Assembly (NCBI GenBank): GCA_949825065.1 | Contig: OX463855.1 | Coordinates: forward strand, 36,446,281 to 36,510,280 | Length of the DNA: 64,000 nucleotides | Reading direction: 5' to 3' | DNA from: Odontocerum albicorne | Lineage: Eukaryota; Arthropoda; Insecta; Trichoptera; Odontoceridae | Part shown: piece by piece, positions 42,400 to 53,249 of the stretch | How positions within the stretch are numbered: the first letter of the stretch is position 1 | How the letters are laid out: the number at the start of each line of letters is the position of its first letter | Position numbers and translations under genes: made by a program | Notes under the pieces: generated by a model | Databases searched by the model: none | Seen by the model: the letters and a program-made list of their open reading frames with translations, nothing else | What the model was told of the DNA's origin: nothing

Positions 42400-43915
42400 A
42401 TAGTCACTTATGTTGCCTTATGCTTCAGTCTATCAAAAAATCTTTAAGCTGTGTGCATCCAGTTTTGTTAACACGCATTTTGAACCCTCTACGATTGACA
42501 AGATGAATACAAAATTCGAACTTCAAACTTTGTTTAAAACTTGAAAAACAGCGTCTGCGACTCTTGTAATTCTTCGCCAGGTTTACGATGATGAAATCAT
42601 GAGTCGAACCCAATGCTAGGAATATTATTCGCGTTTTAAAAACGGTCATACGTCATTTGAGGACAGGGAGAAGCCTGGGCATCATTGTATCAGCACAAAT
42701 GTCGCTGAAATTCAGAGAATTGTTCGTGCAAATCGAAGATTACCTAGCAGTAAATTTTGTAGCAAGGTTTATTTAACACTTTTATTGCAATACAATCTAG
42801 CGGGCTTATTGCCAGGCGGCAATATCTTCCAGCCAATCAGACAAAAGTAAATGAAGCAAGTTACGTGGTCGCATAAATCATTCAAATGACAATCCATCCT
42901 CACGAAATCCATAAACATATACGTGAGAACATGTCCACGAACCCCACAAAGACAGACAATCACCCGAACATTATTTTTCATATAAAGTGAGATATCATCA
43001 ATCAAAAGGAAAGGAAAGGATGGTGGAGAGGAAAGGAAAAGAAAAATCAAGAATGAAACACGTTATTTTACTGACTAGAAATTAAGAGTTTTTTCAGTTG
43101 CTTCTTAAAGCATGCCAAGGACGGAGCGAGTCTTATATTGGTTTGTAACTGATTCCAGAGTCTCACTGCATGGACAGTAAAGGACGACGTAAAGAAAGAG
43201 GAGCGGTGAACTGGAAAGGCCAATAAACAATCTCTGTTTGAGCGTAGCGCTAATCCATGATTGGAAAGACGCTGAAAATTTTCGGCGAGATAAGAGGGTG
43301 TGGCGGGACAGTTAAGGAAATTATACAATAGAGACAGTATGTGAATTTGGCGTCTATTTCTAACATTCAACCAGTTCAATGCCTTCTGGTATGAACTTAT
43401 ATGATCGTACTTTCGTAGGTTGAAAATAAATCTTAGACACACATTTTGAAGGTTCAAATGTCGTTTGGCACAGTTCAAAAAAAATTTAACGGACAACTTA
43501 AACATGCAACGTATTGTTGCCGAATTCGTTCCCCGGTTGCTGATGATCGACCAGAAGAAGCATTGGATCAACATCTGCCCTGTCTTCCGTTACACACCCT
43601 CCATATTCATCAGATTAAGTTCAATGTGACTTCTTTCTATTCCTAAAGTTGAAGCTGAAGAGGCGAGGTGTTGAGACGTTAGAAGAGATTGAAGCTGTAT
43701 TGCAGGCGGTACTTGACCAGCTTAGCAAAAAAGTAGGGGTTTTAGCTTTTAAAAACTTTGTGGGGGTTTTAGCAGCATGGCAGAAACGCTAGATTCATTG
43801 TATCAACGTATGAGACTATTTTGAAGGCGATGCAGTCCAAAATGTGATTATTTAATAATAAAGATATTTTTTAAACCAGTCCGGTTTTACATTGATCGTA
43901 CCTCGTATAAATGGG
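42400..43915 (+). pseudogene. Second mariner family, transposase relic split by LINE-A
   Basis: 42500-42762 reads KTASATLVILRQVYDDEIMS, YYSRFKNGHTSFEDREKPG and NVAEIQRIVRANRRL, the mariner HTH region. After a 700-bp LINE-A insertion the frame resumes at about 43460 with SFGTVQK, then MQRIVAEFVPRLLM, and ends near 43830 with DYFEGDAVQN. The residues before and after the LINE are consecutive in the family. The catalytic middle is largely deleted. The right end (cctcgta at 43912) is a CGAGG-type terminus. Confidence 0.75.
42765..43458 (-). pseudogene. LINE-A copy 2, 5'-truncated, with SINE1-like tail
   Basis: Minus frame from about 43458: NLQNVCLRFIFNLRKYDHIS, ALNWLNVRNRRQIHILSLLY, NCPATPSYLAENFQRLSN, SSFFTSSFTVHAVRLWNQ, LACFKKQLKKLLISSQ, stop near 43068. 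This is the best LINE-A coding piece, unbroken for about 130 codons. The 3' UTR follows, ending with tgattggctggaagatattg, ggcaataagcccgctagatt, closely similar to the SINE1 tail. Inserted into the second mariner. Confidence 0.9.
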
Positions 43916-44394
43916 AAAAAACGAGTATGATTTAATATAACGTAACGATTCAACTTGTAACTATGAAAAAAAAACATATTTTTGTAACAGTAACCATACC
44001 ACGAATATTAAATATATTTTTACAACGCTTGCGAGTAAGATTGATATGTAGGCCGTCAAAAGAAACAGCAAGGCGTTTGCAAACGACATGTTGGTAGTAA
44101 GAAAAAATCAGAAAAGCCTTCAGCTTGTCAGACAGCCGTTAAATTACATTCATACAAAGTATAAGTGCGAAAATGTTAACCCTTTGCCAGCTGAAGTATA
44201 AATTAAATTGAAAATTTCGTTGGTTATTTTTCAAGCCAATACATGTGTAATAATAAATAAATAAATAAATAAATAAAATTAATAAATTTTAGCTCTGAAG
44301 GAATGAGTATTCACAAATATGGATACTTGAAAGAAAATCGAAGATCAGGCTTCTTTATCATATGAAATTTGGTTACATTTTTGTTTGAATCATG
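43916..44394. other. No gene; (ATAA)n at 44250-44276
   Basis: AT-rich; only the short microsatellite stands out. Confidence 0.5.
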
Positions 44395-44665
44395 AGTTAG
44401 ATCATCCTTAAAGAGAGTTTGCTCTGTAAACGGTGCTATATAAATTGTCATTTTATCATGCGAACATGGCCAGGCGGCTCAGCAGGGTCCATATGCCTGT
44501 GGCATTTGCGAGAGGGAGTGCGCATCCAGGATCGGGCTGTTCTCTCACAGAAGATAACACGATCGACGTGGAAGAACGGTTCAGGACTGATGTTGGAGTG
44601 GCGAGGGGATCCTCGACTGCGAGGCCCGGCAACGAAGACGACATTTTATCATTATTATTATTAAG
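44395..44665 (+). repeat. Repeat Q split by a GC-rich insert with 11-bp duplication
   Basis: gagttagatcatccttaaag, agagtttgctctgtaaacgg, tgctatataaattgt, then cattttatcat. About 180 bp of GC-rich sequence follow, then cattttatcat again and the (ATT)n tail. The insert (44461-44640) has no partner in the window and no recognised coding content. Confidence 0.6.
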
Positions 44666-44759
44666 AATGAAGTTGAATGGTATATAGATTTTTTAAACAA
44701 CATTAAACTATGAATTGCTAATTATATATTCATTTCATTTAAAAAAAAAATTAAGTAAT

Positions 44760-45150
44760 CTATAACACAAATATTTATCAAATGCTATATCTATATACAA
44801 ATTAATATCTTAAAAACTAATCTAATAACTAATCTTACAGTACCCGGCGGTAAGTAATACACATCGGGCTTAAGAAAGAGACTGTCGGCCATAATCAGCT
44901 AACTTCGGCTTTGTAGAACGTCGTCTCTATCGCATGATGCGCTAATAGTCCGGTATCTAGAAAGAACTGTTAAACTTTTTGTAATGACAGAGACGACGCT
45001 CTACAAAGCCGAAGATCTATTTTGCCTTGGATGATCAGGTGCAGTAATTTGTACTTTGCTCCTCTTAGTACATGACCCAAGTAGGACACCTTTCGGATTA
45101 AGATCTACATACCAAATTATAACTAGATAACAATTCTTACAAAAAATAAA
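44760..45150 (-). mobile_element. LINE-D 3' UTR pieces with a LINE-E fragment
   Basis: 44765-44840 and 45110-45145 (ttataactagataacaattc) match the LINE-D 3' UTR at 20690-20880; 45015-45097 (tattttgccttggatgatca, tacatgacccaagtaggaca) is LINE-E inverted. An inverted pair cggctttgtagaacgtcgtc/gacgctctacaaagccga lies at 44906-45013. Confidence 0.6.
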
Positions 45151-45899
45151 ACAAGTTCGTTAGCGAAACCTAGAGAAACGAGACCCAATCGTTAAGTATT
45201 GTGGAATTGCTTTTATTGACTTGGAGTGAAATCGACAAATATTTGGACCAATATAAAAGTATGTATCATATAAAACATGTTTGAAGGGTTAAACATAAAC
45301 TTTACACGAGGCGAACGCAAAATATGTCATACATAACAATGCTTCTTCCAACCCTCTTCTCGCACTTTTAAAGCCGTACAATTCTCCACACTTTTCTGAT
45401 TTATTCATATATATTCTTCAACGTCATTCATTGTCACAAAACTTCAGCCAAGAAGTTCAAAGCACGTTTCATGAAATTTAAAATATGCGAATACGTATTA
45501 ATAAAACATATTTTACATGAAATCATACTCACAAAACAGCGGGTCGGTTCGAGATATAAGTTTTTTTGACATTAGCTCTATTTTTTTTTCGAGATGAGTT
45601 TTGAAAGAACGAGAAAAGCGTAGAACAACGTTACTGACGAACAAAGATTTTTTTTTTTATTTTCTTAACATTTCCATGCAAAAAACATCTGGCGAATTTA
45701 TTGCTTTCGAGTATTTCTTCGAATCAATCAGCTTTTGTTCCTCAATTTGCGTGGTAGCTCGACTACAAGGTGAGGTTCTTATACTCATATATAACAAGAA
45801 AATGTGAGGGTTGCCTTATATTCAATTCTCAAACAAATTTTCAAGTATATGTTACAAGGTCACCACAAAGTATATGTTATCAAATCTTGGAAGTGGAAA
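45151..45899. other. No recognised feature
   Basis: AT-rich; the 68-codon frame 45601-45807 has no signature. Confidence 0.5.
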
Positions 45900-46657
45900 A
45901 AAACACTCGTACGATTGAGTGGAATTAAACAGAGTTTATGAATTCAAAGATTTGGGCGTAACCTTTGATGTCGGACTCACGTTCGTTAACCATGTCTCGC
46001 GTTTGATATCGGACTGTTACAAACTACTCGGTTTTATAATGAGAATATTAAGATAATTTAACAGCACCGATATACTTCGAAATTTATATAATTATTTAAT
46101 AAGAACCAAATTAGAATATGCATCTACGGTTTGGGCTCCTCATCAGCTCAAATATAAAAATAATATAGAAAAGATACAAAAAAAATATCTCAGATACCTA
46201 TGGTACAGAACAATGGGCGATTATCCAAAATATGCTCACCATGTCGAACTTTTCACGGTGTGTAACTATAGAAGCCTCGAAACAAGAAGGCAAGAATCCA
46301 TTGCGATATTCCTAATAAAGGTTTTCCAAGGTTGCTTTAACTGGTTCGCGATTCTAGAAGAAGCACTAAGTTTATATGTACCCAATAAATATAGCCGTGC
46401 AAGGAATCACCCTCTGTTCTATATACATACCAACTTACAGGACGAATATCGTGGCTAAACACTCAGTCACGCGTGGTATAGAGATATTGAACCAACTGAA
46501 TGACACTGTTGATATATTATCGGCACCGCCTAGCAGCATGAGAAGAACCTGGCTGATATTCTTCCTAACGAATAAGCTAACTCTAGAAGCAGACTCTCTT
46601 TGTGTACCAAGAGAAATCCGTGCAAAGTGGATAAAAAAATACAATGATAAGGAATGA
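45900..46657 (+). pseudogene. LINE-G (Jockey/CR1-group) ORF2 C-terminal region
   Basis: VYEFKDLGVTFDVGLTFVNH, RLISDCYKLLGFIMRI, then stop, YLIRTKLEYASTVWAPHQLK, NNIEKIQKKYLRYLWYRTMG, NYRSLETRRQESIAIFLIKV, LYVPNKYSRARNHPLFYIHT and, after a frame change, further C-terminal sequence to 46657. KDLGVxFDxxLTFxxH and LEYASxVWxP are the standard landmarks after the palm. A fragment recurs inverted at 62485-62700. Confidence 0.88.
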
Positions 46658-46689
46658 CATTGGGAGAGAATACAGGTTGATAGAAGATG

Positions 46690-47185
46690 CAGTACTTAAG
46701 ATCAAAAAGGGACATTAAGATGCTTCGACTTCGTAGAAAGAATAAATGATCAAACACTTAAGAAACTAATTTACGAGTATTATAGAAGACTGACATGTGT
46801 GGGAAGACCTAGAAACCGTCAAACTAATTTAATTCTGAAAGAGGTTGAAGTGTTTTTTTTTTAATAGAAGAGTATTCATGACAAGATGGTGTGGACTTGG
46901 AGGAACTAAAAGATTTGTGTCAGAATAGGTGAAGTCGGAAACTACGAGTATATGTAAGATGTTGATAATGATTTATGCTATTTATGACTTAAATCATGAA
47001 TTTGATCCTAAGACTAACTAATATCACAAAAAATAATTGAGGAAAATACAAGTTTAAGAAATAGGAGAGTAAATCATATATGACGAAATTCATCGATATT
47101 GGCATAGCGAGAGCTGTGTGTATGGATATAAGGCGTTGAAATCTGTCGTCTCTCTGTATATATAAAAGAGACATGGTGTGAATGT
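46690..47185 (+). pseudogene. LINE-B tail and 3' end
   Basis: LRCFDFVERINDQTLKKLIY, GRPRNRQTNLILKEVEVF, KSIHDKMVW; LINE-B-type 3' region at 47080-47185 (tctgtcgtctctctgtatat). Two TACGAGTA words (46772, 46943). Confidence 0.65.
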
Positions 47186-47191
47186 ATTATA

Positions 47192-47405
47192 TTGTATAAA
47201 ACTTTCGTTATAAAGAATACATTCGAGTTGGTTTATTACCATATGGCGCTGTCATTCAAACAATCAGAAACGTGCCAAAAAGGCTGTAAGTGAAATCAGA
47301 CAGGAACCCATTTTTAATAATAAATTGGGTTCAAACGATAATTGTACCCGTAACTCCCGGACTGGAAGAAGGGCGTCTTACCAAATGGATCACGGAGTTG
47401 TTGAT
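47192..47405 (-). mobile_element. SINE1, full length
   Basis: Minus strand: ggtaagacgcccttcttcca, ttacgggtacaattatcgtt (decayed B box), then gggttcctgtctgatttcac, cgtttctgattgtttgaatg and tataacgaaagttttata. Confidence 0.75.
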
Positions 47406-48194
47406 TGTATATACGAGTATATGTGTATCACAGTGGCATCTACGGCCCACGGTAGCAAAATCATGGCAAAAAAGATTTCGGATTTTGCAACATTCATTCT
47501 AGAGTATTTCGTTTACGCTTCGTATGCAATTCATGCTATATGTAGTTCATTTTAATTCTCCACTGTTACTACCATGTCATTAGTATGCAACAGTTCACAT
47601 TAATTTCCATTTGACATTTTTATGTCGTATGAGTTTTTGTTTGTATATTAAGTATGATGAATTGAAAGCTGTTTTTAATTAAAAAGCGTTATTTTAAATT
47701 TAATTTTGATGATCGTGTGTCATGCCGTTTCTTTATTTTATTAAAAAATCGTTTTGATTGTGAGTACAATTTTTAGTGTTTTAAAAAAAAATTATAAATT
47801 CATATTTAATACAAACACTTACCAAAAGCTAATTTATATATCATAACTAGAAACTAACTTTTTTTAATATCCTATATGTAATTGAGTGGGTCAGAATCAG
47901 ACATGACTATCATACATTTATCTTGTTTTGAGATAGCTGACGTCAAAGTTGCAGATCTATTCGAAAATGGTTTGTTTTCTGTTGTTTCCAAAATTGAACG
48001 GTAGATATCTGCACTTATGCTGAACTATAAACTCATAATCATGTTTGGTTCTGATATAAATGGGTATAAAGATAGCGTAACGTATGTGCCTAACTCAAAT
48101 TTAACAATTTTTGTGGGATAGTCAAGTCTGGTTGTGACCCACTCAATTTTATTGTTAATAATCTTGATATTTAATTTCATATAAATAGTTAACA
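47406..48194. other. No recognised feature
   Basis: AT-rich; TACGAGTA at 47412-47419; faint LINE-D 3' UTR similarity near 47820-47860. Confidence 0.45.
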
Positions 48195-48430
48195 CTTACA
48201 TAGCAACTTATAACTAGATAATAATTCTTACAACAAATGATTTATATTAATTATTTAGCATGTACATATCCACTCGTTCAGACTACTTGTATTCTATCAC
48301 ATTCAATCAGACCTTGGTCCTCCCAGCTAACATAATACTGTAGGTGGACTAATCAGGCAGCAGATGATGCTTCGGAAGCCCTGCGCCTTTACGAATAGGC
48401 AGGTCGAACGTACTCTCGTAAGCCTCCAGA
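48195..48430 (-). mobile_element. LINE-D 3' UTR fragment
   Basis: ttagtaacactta-type start, ttataactagataataattc, tattctatcacattcaatca, gaccttggtcctcccagcta and tactctcgtaagcct match 20825-21050 in order. Confidence 0.8.
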
Positions 48431-48984
48431 TATTTTGATGTTTTTCGCTTTTGTTGTTTTTTTTTTGTGTTATATGGATGTTTGTCATTGTTGTTTTTAT
48501 ACGAATTCTGTTTATTTTTGTTCTTTTTTTTGTATTTGATTTTTAGAAAAAAATAATTAAATAAAAGCAATGAAAATAAAACGAAATTTAGTGGAGTAGA
48601 GCTTTCAGATTTTTTTAAGTACTCGTATGTAGATATTTCTGTATTCAATTAACGAATTTGTATTATATTTCAAATGAACGATTAATGAACCCCGTTTTCA
48701 ATCTGGTAACAGTTATTTAATTTTGTTTACCGGTTCACACGTAATTATTTAATCAACTGTAATTAACGGTTAAATTAACGCTCTTGTTTTAATGGAGTTA
48801 GTCACAAACTAGAAATGAGAGTTTATTTTATAATACCATATTAGTTGTTTTGTTTTCAATGTATGTGATTATTGATAATCTTGTTTATTTTTTAAATAAC
48901 AGACTTTTCAAATTGAAATATAACTTTGCGAATTGAGATATAATTTTGCGACATGATTTTACATTTCGAGGGATTAAGAATTCA
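48431..48984. other. No recognised feature
   Basis: AT-rich; TACTCGTA at 48620-48627. Confidence 0.5.
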
Positions 48985-49190
48985 ACATTTTTATAAATAA
49001 TACATTTTGGTACAATTTTTATAAATAATACATTATGGTACAATTTTTATAAATAATGCATTATGGTACAATTTTTATAAATAATACATTATGGTACAAT
49101 TTTTATAAATAATACATTATCGTACATTTTTTATAAATAATACTTTATGGTACAATTTTTATAAATAATACATTATGGTAGAATTTTGAG
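48985..49190 (+). repeat. 28-bp tandem repeat, about 7 copies
   Basis: Unit tacaatttttataaataata plus cattatgg. Confidence 0.95.
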
Positions 49191-49369
49191 ACAGATAGAT
49201 AGAAAGCAGAAAACTAATGAAAATAATAAGCGAACAAATATTATTATATTATTAAATAGTTAAAGCATAATTTAAAAATCTATGTTATATGATTAAACGA
49301 CTATCGTCGAAAATAATTTTCGTGGGGTCCTCGGTAAGATGACATTCGTGACCTAATCGTCCAAGGAAA

Positions 49370-50060
49370 CTCTAAGCTAGTTAACACGACGCTTGTCTCC
49401 ATACTTGAAGGTTGTAGACTTCAAATGCCCGTTGAAACCCATTTTTTTTAAGGATTAATTTAAATCAGGGGTCTCCAAACTAAGGCCCACGGTAGCGGGC
49501 CGGATATGCCCGGTATTCGGCCCGTCATAGTTTATTTTGATTACATTATAAAATTTACAATGTAAGTAAATCATACAAAATTAAAATCAGATGTTTTCAT
49601 ATAACGACTATACTCACAAAACACACTAGTCACAAAACACACTAGTCACACTATATTTCGCTTTTCGCGCATCGGCTATCTCCGCCGCAATATGAAATGT
49701 CCTTGACACTTGCCCGTAAGTACCAACCAAAATTGCGAACGGAGCGGAGTCCACCCCCGGACCCTGCGCCATAGATATCTCACTCGCCGGCTAATTCCAA
49801 TACGAAAATTTGCGCGTAATTCAAAACTACAGTTTGTTGGTATGATGAGCTAGCTAGATCTAGGCCCTAGGGACTTAGTGGAGGAGTCAGTGTGGCCATT
49901 AGGCTAAAAAGTTTGGAGACCCCTGATTTAAAGGATAAAAAAGGGATTCCTGTCTGGTTTTCACTTAAGGTCTCTTGAACATCTTTCTGGTTGGTTAGAA
50001 ATGATTACCACATAGCAATGAGTTGTACTATATACAACGAAAATGTAATATAATAAAACA
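49370..50060 (+). mobile_element. SINE1 split by a hAT-type MITE
   Basis: Head 49370-49457 (gctagttaacacgacgcttg, cccgttgaaaccca) and body 49934-50060 (ttcctgtctggttttcactt, ttgaacatctttctggttgg, taccacatagcaatgag) flank the MITE exactly where head and body join. Confidence 0.85.
49466..49925. mobile_element. hAT-type MITE, 460 bp
   Basis: Ends caggggtctccaaact and its perfect complement agtttggagacccctg. 8-bp duplications atttaaat (49458-49465) and atttaaag (49926-49933) agree at 7 of 8. Interior has cggcccg-type motifs common in hAT MITEs. No transposase. Confidence 0.9.
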
Positions 50061-50067
50061 TAATCTT

Positions 50068-50165
50068 TTATTCCTGGGGTTACGGGTTAGATTCCCACTT
50101 GAAAACCATTTGTTTTAAAAATACTTCCAATCTGGTTTTCAATTAAGACTAGTTTAACACTTGCC
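50068..50165 (+). mobile_element. SINE1 B box and body start
   Basis: ttacgggttagattcccact, then acttccaatctggttttcaa, ttaagactagtttaacac. Confidence 0.75.
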
Positions 50166-51503
50166 ACCCTATGATGGATAGTGAGTGACCAGGACTTACA
50201 TAATACAATAATTTTATAGCTAATTACAAAAAATAACCTAGCAGATTTTGCATAATTTTAATTTAAAACATACATTTTTCACTGGATGCTGAGCGTCCAG
50301 CACAGTGGTTGGCGGAATTGTTTAGCACAGTAAGGCAAGTGTTAATAAAATCAGGTTGTTTGTAAATGATTATCACTTGGCCATAAATCCATCATATTGT
50401 ATTATTGTATATCCAAAAAATGTGCAAAATGATTTCTTACAATAGAGAAACAAGTAGCACGGAACCCAAATAAAATGTTTCCCAAGATAAGAAGAAAAAT
50501 GAATTATTTTACCCTTTACGTTTATATGAAGAGGGATGTAAAGAAAGAAACCGACCGAGATATTTGTGGGTCGTATATATGCAGCCAGTCGTACAACTGT
50601 TACATTACGAAGGGTGCATTGGGGCCAAGAATTGGTGCAATTTGGCAAGGGAGACAATATGTCGACCCGGAGAAAGCCAGTTATGATACTGTTATGGCTC
50701 AGTACTTAGTGTTATTCGTATTTGCATGTGAATTGTGTACGTTCCGTGATTTCAAATACATTTCAAATTTTCAAGAAAAATACTATCTTTGAAAATAAAA
50801 ACGTATTTCCGAATCTATAAAGGATTTAATACAACGTTTTTTTGTACAGTGGTAAGATGCATTGGTTTAATATCTTCCGTTTGAGACAGATTGGAAGACT
50901 GTCTTTGAAAATGTTATCCAATCGTCCAAGGAAACTCTAAGCTAGATAAAATAGTTTAAACTCCTTTAACTTTTAGCAGAATGCCCTTGAAGGGAAGAGA
51001 TGACGAGGAAGATTTGTTGATAAATAATAAAACACGTTAGATCGCAATGCGGAAAGAGAGTGGAATTTTATAAGTAACGTAGGTATTTATATCTTTTTAG
51101 AATGTGTGCGAGAATGCGCTCGCGATATGCCTACGTCTCGTTTCTGTGAATGCAAAACGATTAATTGTTGTATGTAGGTATCATTCAAATACGGAACTAG
51201 CGAGACAAGCGTGGTGCGTTCTCTCTCTAGTATGGAATGCGGTCGGCTATGGGTTGAATGGCCGGCGGGTGAACTTCGGACTTGAATGGCCGGCGTGTGA
51301 ACATGGGACTTGTTTATTTAGATTTATCGAGGAATCCGAAGGTCATTTCATCGGTCATTGACCGTATGTATGAACGCCCACAGTATTTCGAGTGGGCGAC
51401 CGCCACAAACTTAAAGCTCTTTATTAAAGTAAAGTCACTTTGATAAATGAAAAAGTAATGAGGTATAAACTTATTGAACTGTACGCTCATTATACATGAC
51501 GAC
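50166..51503. other. No recognised gene
   Basis: Two frames draw the eye: 50475-50792 (105 codons, DICGSYICSQSYNCYITKGA) and 51104-51361 (85 codons, GC-richer), neither with a known signature. atcgtccaaggaaactctaa at about 50920 also occurs at 49356. Confidence 0.4.
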
Positions 51504-51665
51504 CTCCAAGGCCGAGGCCTAGTTGGTAAGACGCCATTTTTCCAGCACGGGATCCAGCAAAAATATTTCAGTCTGCTTTTTATTTTTGACGTCTTTAACA
51601 TCTTCCTGCTTGGTTGGAATAGAATGACATATAGCAATGATTTCGAACGTGTAATACAAAACAAT
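51504..51665 (+). mobile_element. SINE1, near full length
   Basis: aaggccgaggcctagttggt, aagacgcc, ttccagcacgggatccagca (shortened B-box area), tttcagtctgctttttattt, taacatcttcctgcttggt, tggaatagaatgacatatag. Confidence 0.85.
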
Positions 51666-51684
51666 ATAATGGTCATGAATTTTT

Positions 51685-51740
51685 AAAAACGCCTTGAGGA
51701 TGAATGCTGCAACGAATTTAAAACGTTAATCATCTCCAAA
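51685..51740 (+). mobile_element. Penelope-like terminal sequence fragment
   Basis: ccttgaggatgaatgctgca, acgaatttaaaacgtta; related to the minus strand of 40185-40330. Confidence 0.4.
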
Positions 51741-51821
51741 AGAAAAAAATATATACTTAAGGTCAATGTGAATTTTTTTGTTAGTATAATTGTCTTCACC
51801 GAATACAATTATATTCCTTCA

Positions 51822-52221
51822 GCGGCGGCTGGTCTGTAAGTGCATTGGAGCGCTGAACCGGAGAAATAATTCGGAATAATTAAATTATATGTTTGCAAAC
51901 ATGACTTCCAAAAATGTTAAATATTTGTATAGATTAAATACGCGTATGTATAAGAATACTGACAAATAGTATGAATATTTTTATTTAAGAGAAAATTTAA
52001 AAAAAAATTAGAAGTAAATTTAAAAAAAATATTTCTTTCAAATTGACCGGCCCATTTTGCTAATACTAGCGGAGCGATCTCCAATACGCACCGGACGGAA
52101 ACACAAATTCATATAGGGTAGACAGATAGTAAACCGTGAGACAGCGATATTTCATATTCGCTCAGCGTCTCGAGATGCGTTGGTGCTCAGCGCACCAGTG
52201 CACCTCGGGACCAGCCGCCGC
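51822..52221. mobile_element. hAT-like MITE, about 400 bp
   Basis: Ends gcggcggctggtctgtaagt and the complement of acctcgggaccagccgccgc; inverted similarity extends about 38 bp. The GGCGGCTGGT end is common in hAT MITEs. Flanking 8-mers agree only at 5 of 8. Confidence 0.6.
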
Positions 52222-52242
52222 ACTCTTCAGTACGATCCATAC

Positions 52243-52320
52243 AAAGCCTAGTTTACTGGGGACATTACAAATGAAAGGCATAAAACCCAGATTTATATAA
52301 ATTTAATGTCCACTTTAAAT
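52243..52320 (-). repeat. Repeat R fragment
   Basis: aagcctagtttactggggac, aaatgaaaggcataaaaccc. Confidence 0.65.
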
Positions 52321-52360
52321 TGTATTGCATTACATTTTTTTTTCTTTCATATAACCACTT

Positions 52361-52590
52361 GTAATTTATTTTAACAAACACTGTTTGTTCCACTTTTTTG
52401 TAACGGTATAACCCTACCGGTTTCAAACAAGGTCTTGTTTGTCCTCCCCTGAAGATGTGGTGAAAACCTTGAAACCGGTAGGATTATACCGTTACAAAAA
52501 AAAGGAATAAACAGTGTTTGATAAAAATAAATTATAATGTCTTTAAACATTCACAACGTTAATGCCTTAACTATAAACAATATATAACCA
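52361..52590. mobile_element. Foldback element F4
   Basis: Left arm acaaacactgtttgttccac, taaccctaccggtttcaaac; right arm gaagatgtggtgaaaacctt, gaaaccggtaggattatacc, ttaatgccttaactataa. Confidence 0.75.
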
Positions 52591-53249
52591 CTTGTAATGT
52601 AAATAAATAATTTACAAAGATATTTGACATAACTGTTATAAGCAAAAACTGAGATTATATTTTTGGCATTTTGCAGTACTAAACATGTTCCCCTAGTGCA
52701 CGTTTCTATAGAAGTTATTCAGCTTATTTTATTATTATTAGAGTTTTTTATCCAAAAGTTGATATTAAGGATTTAAAATTTATGTCGACCTCTGTAATAA
52801 GGTTAAAGGAAAAAATCAATTCTCAAAAGATGTGATTGGTAAACTAAAAAGTATCGGAAAGGTCTATGAGGATATCGTAAGGGCAGGAAATTGTTTATTC
52901 TCGGGTACGGTTTGGGTGATTTCGGGAAAACGTTAGGACCCCAGTAAATGGAGATGCCTTGATAGGCTAATGAAAAACATGATAGGGCCCGTTTATAGCG
53001 ACTAGAAGACACAATTTACTTTTTTTATGCGAAGAAAGATGGGCAGAAAACAAATCCCATTTACAAACTCTAGTCGTATATCGAGTGTTTAAGAAGATGT
53101 TAAATAAAATGGCCGATTGAGTACCTAGTAGATTGAAAAATTACAAATAAAAACTTACTCGGTCGTTCTAACTCAGGAATGGGGTTGAAAAAATGGATTT
53201 GCGTCTTTTTTTTTGTACATATGTTCAGGAAGAAACTGAGTTTTAAAGA
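52591..53249. other. No recognised feature
   Basis: The 69-codon minus-strand frame 52803-53012 has no signature. Confidence 0.5.
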
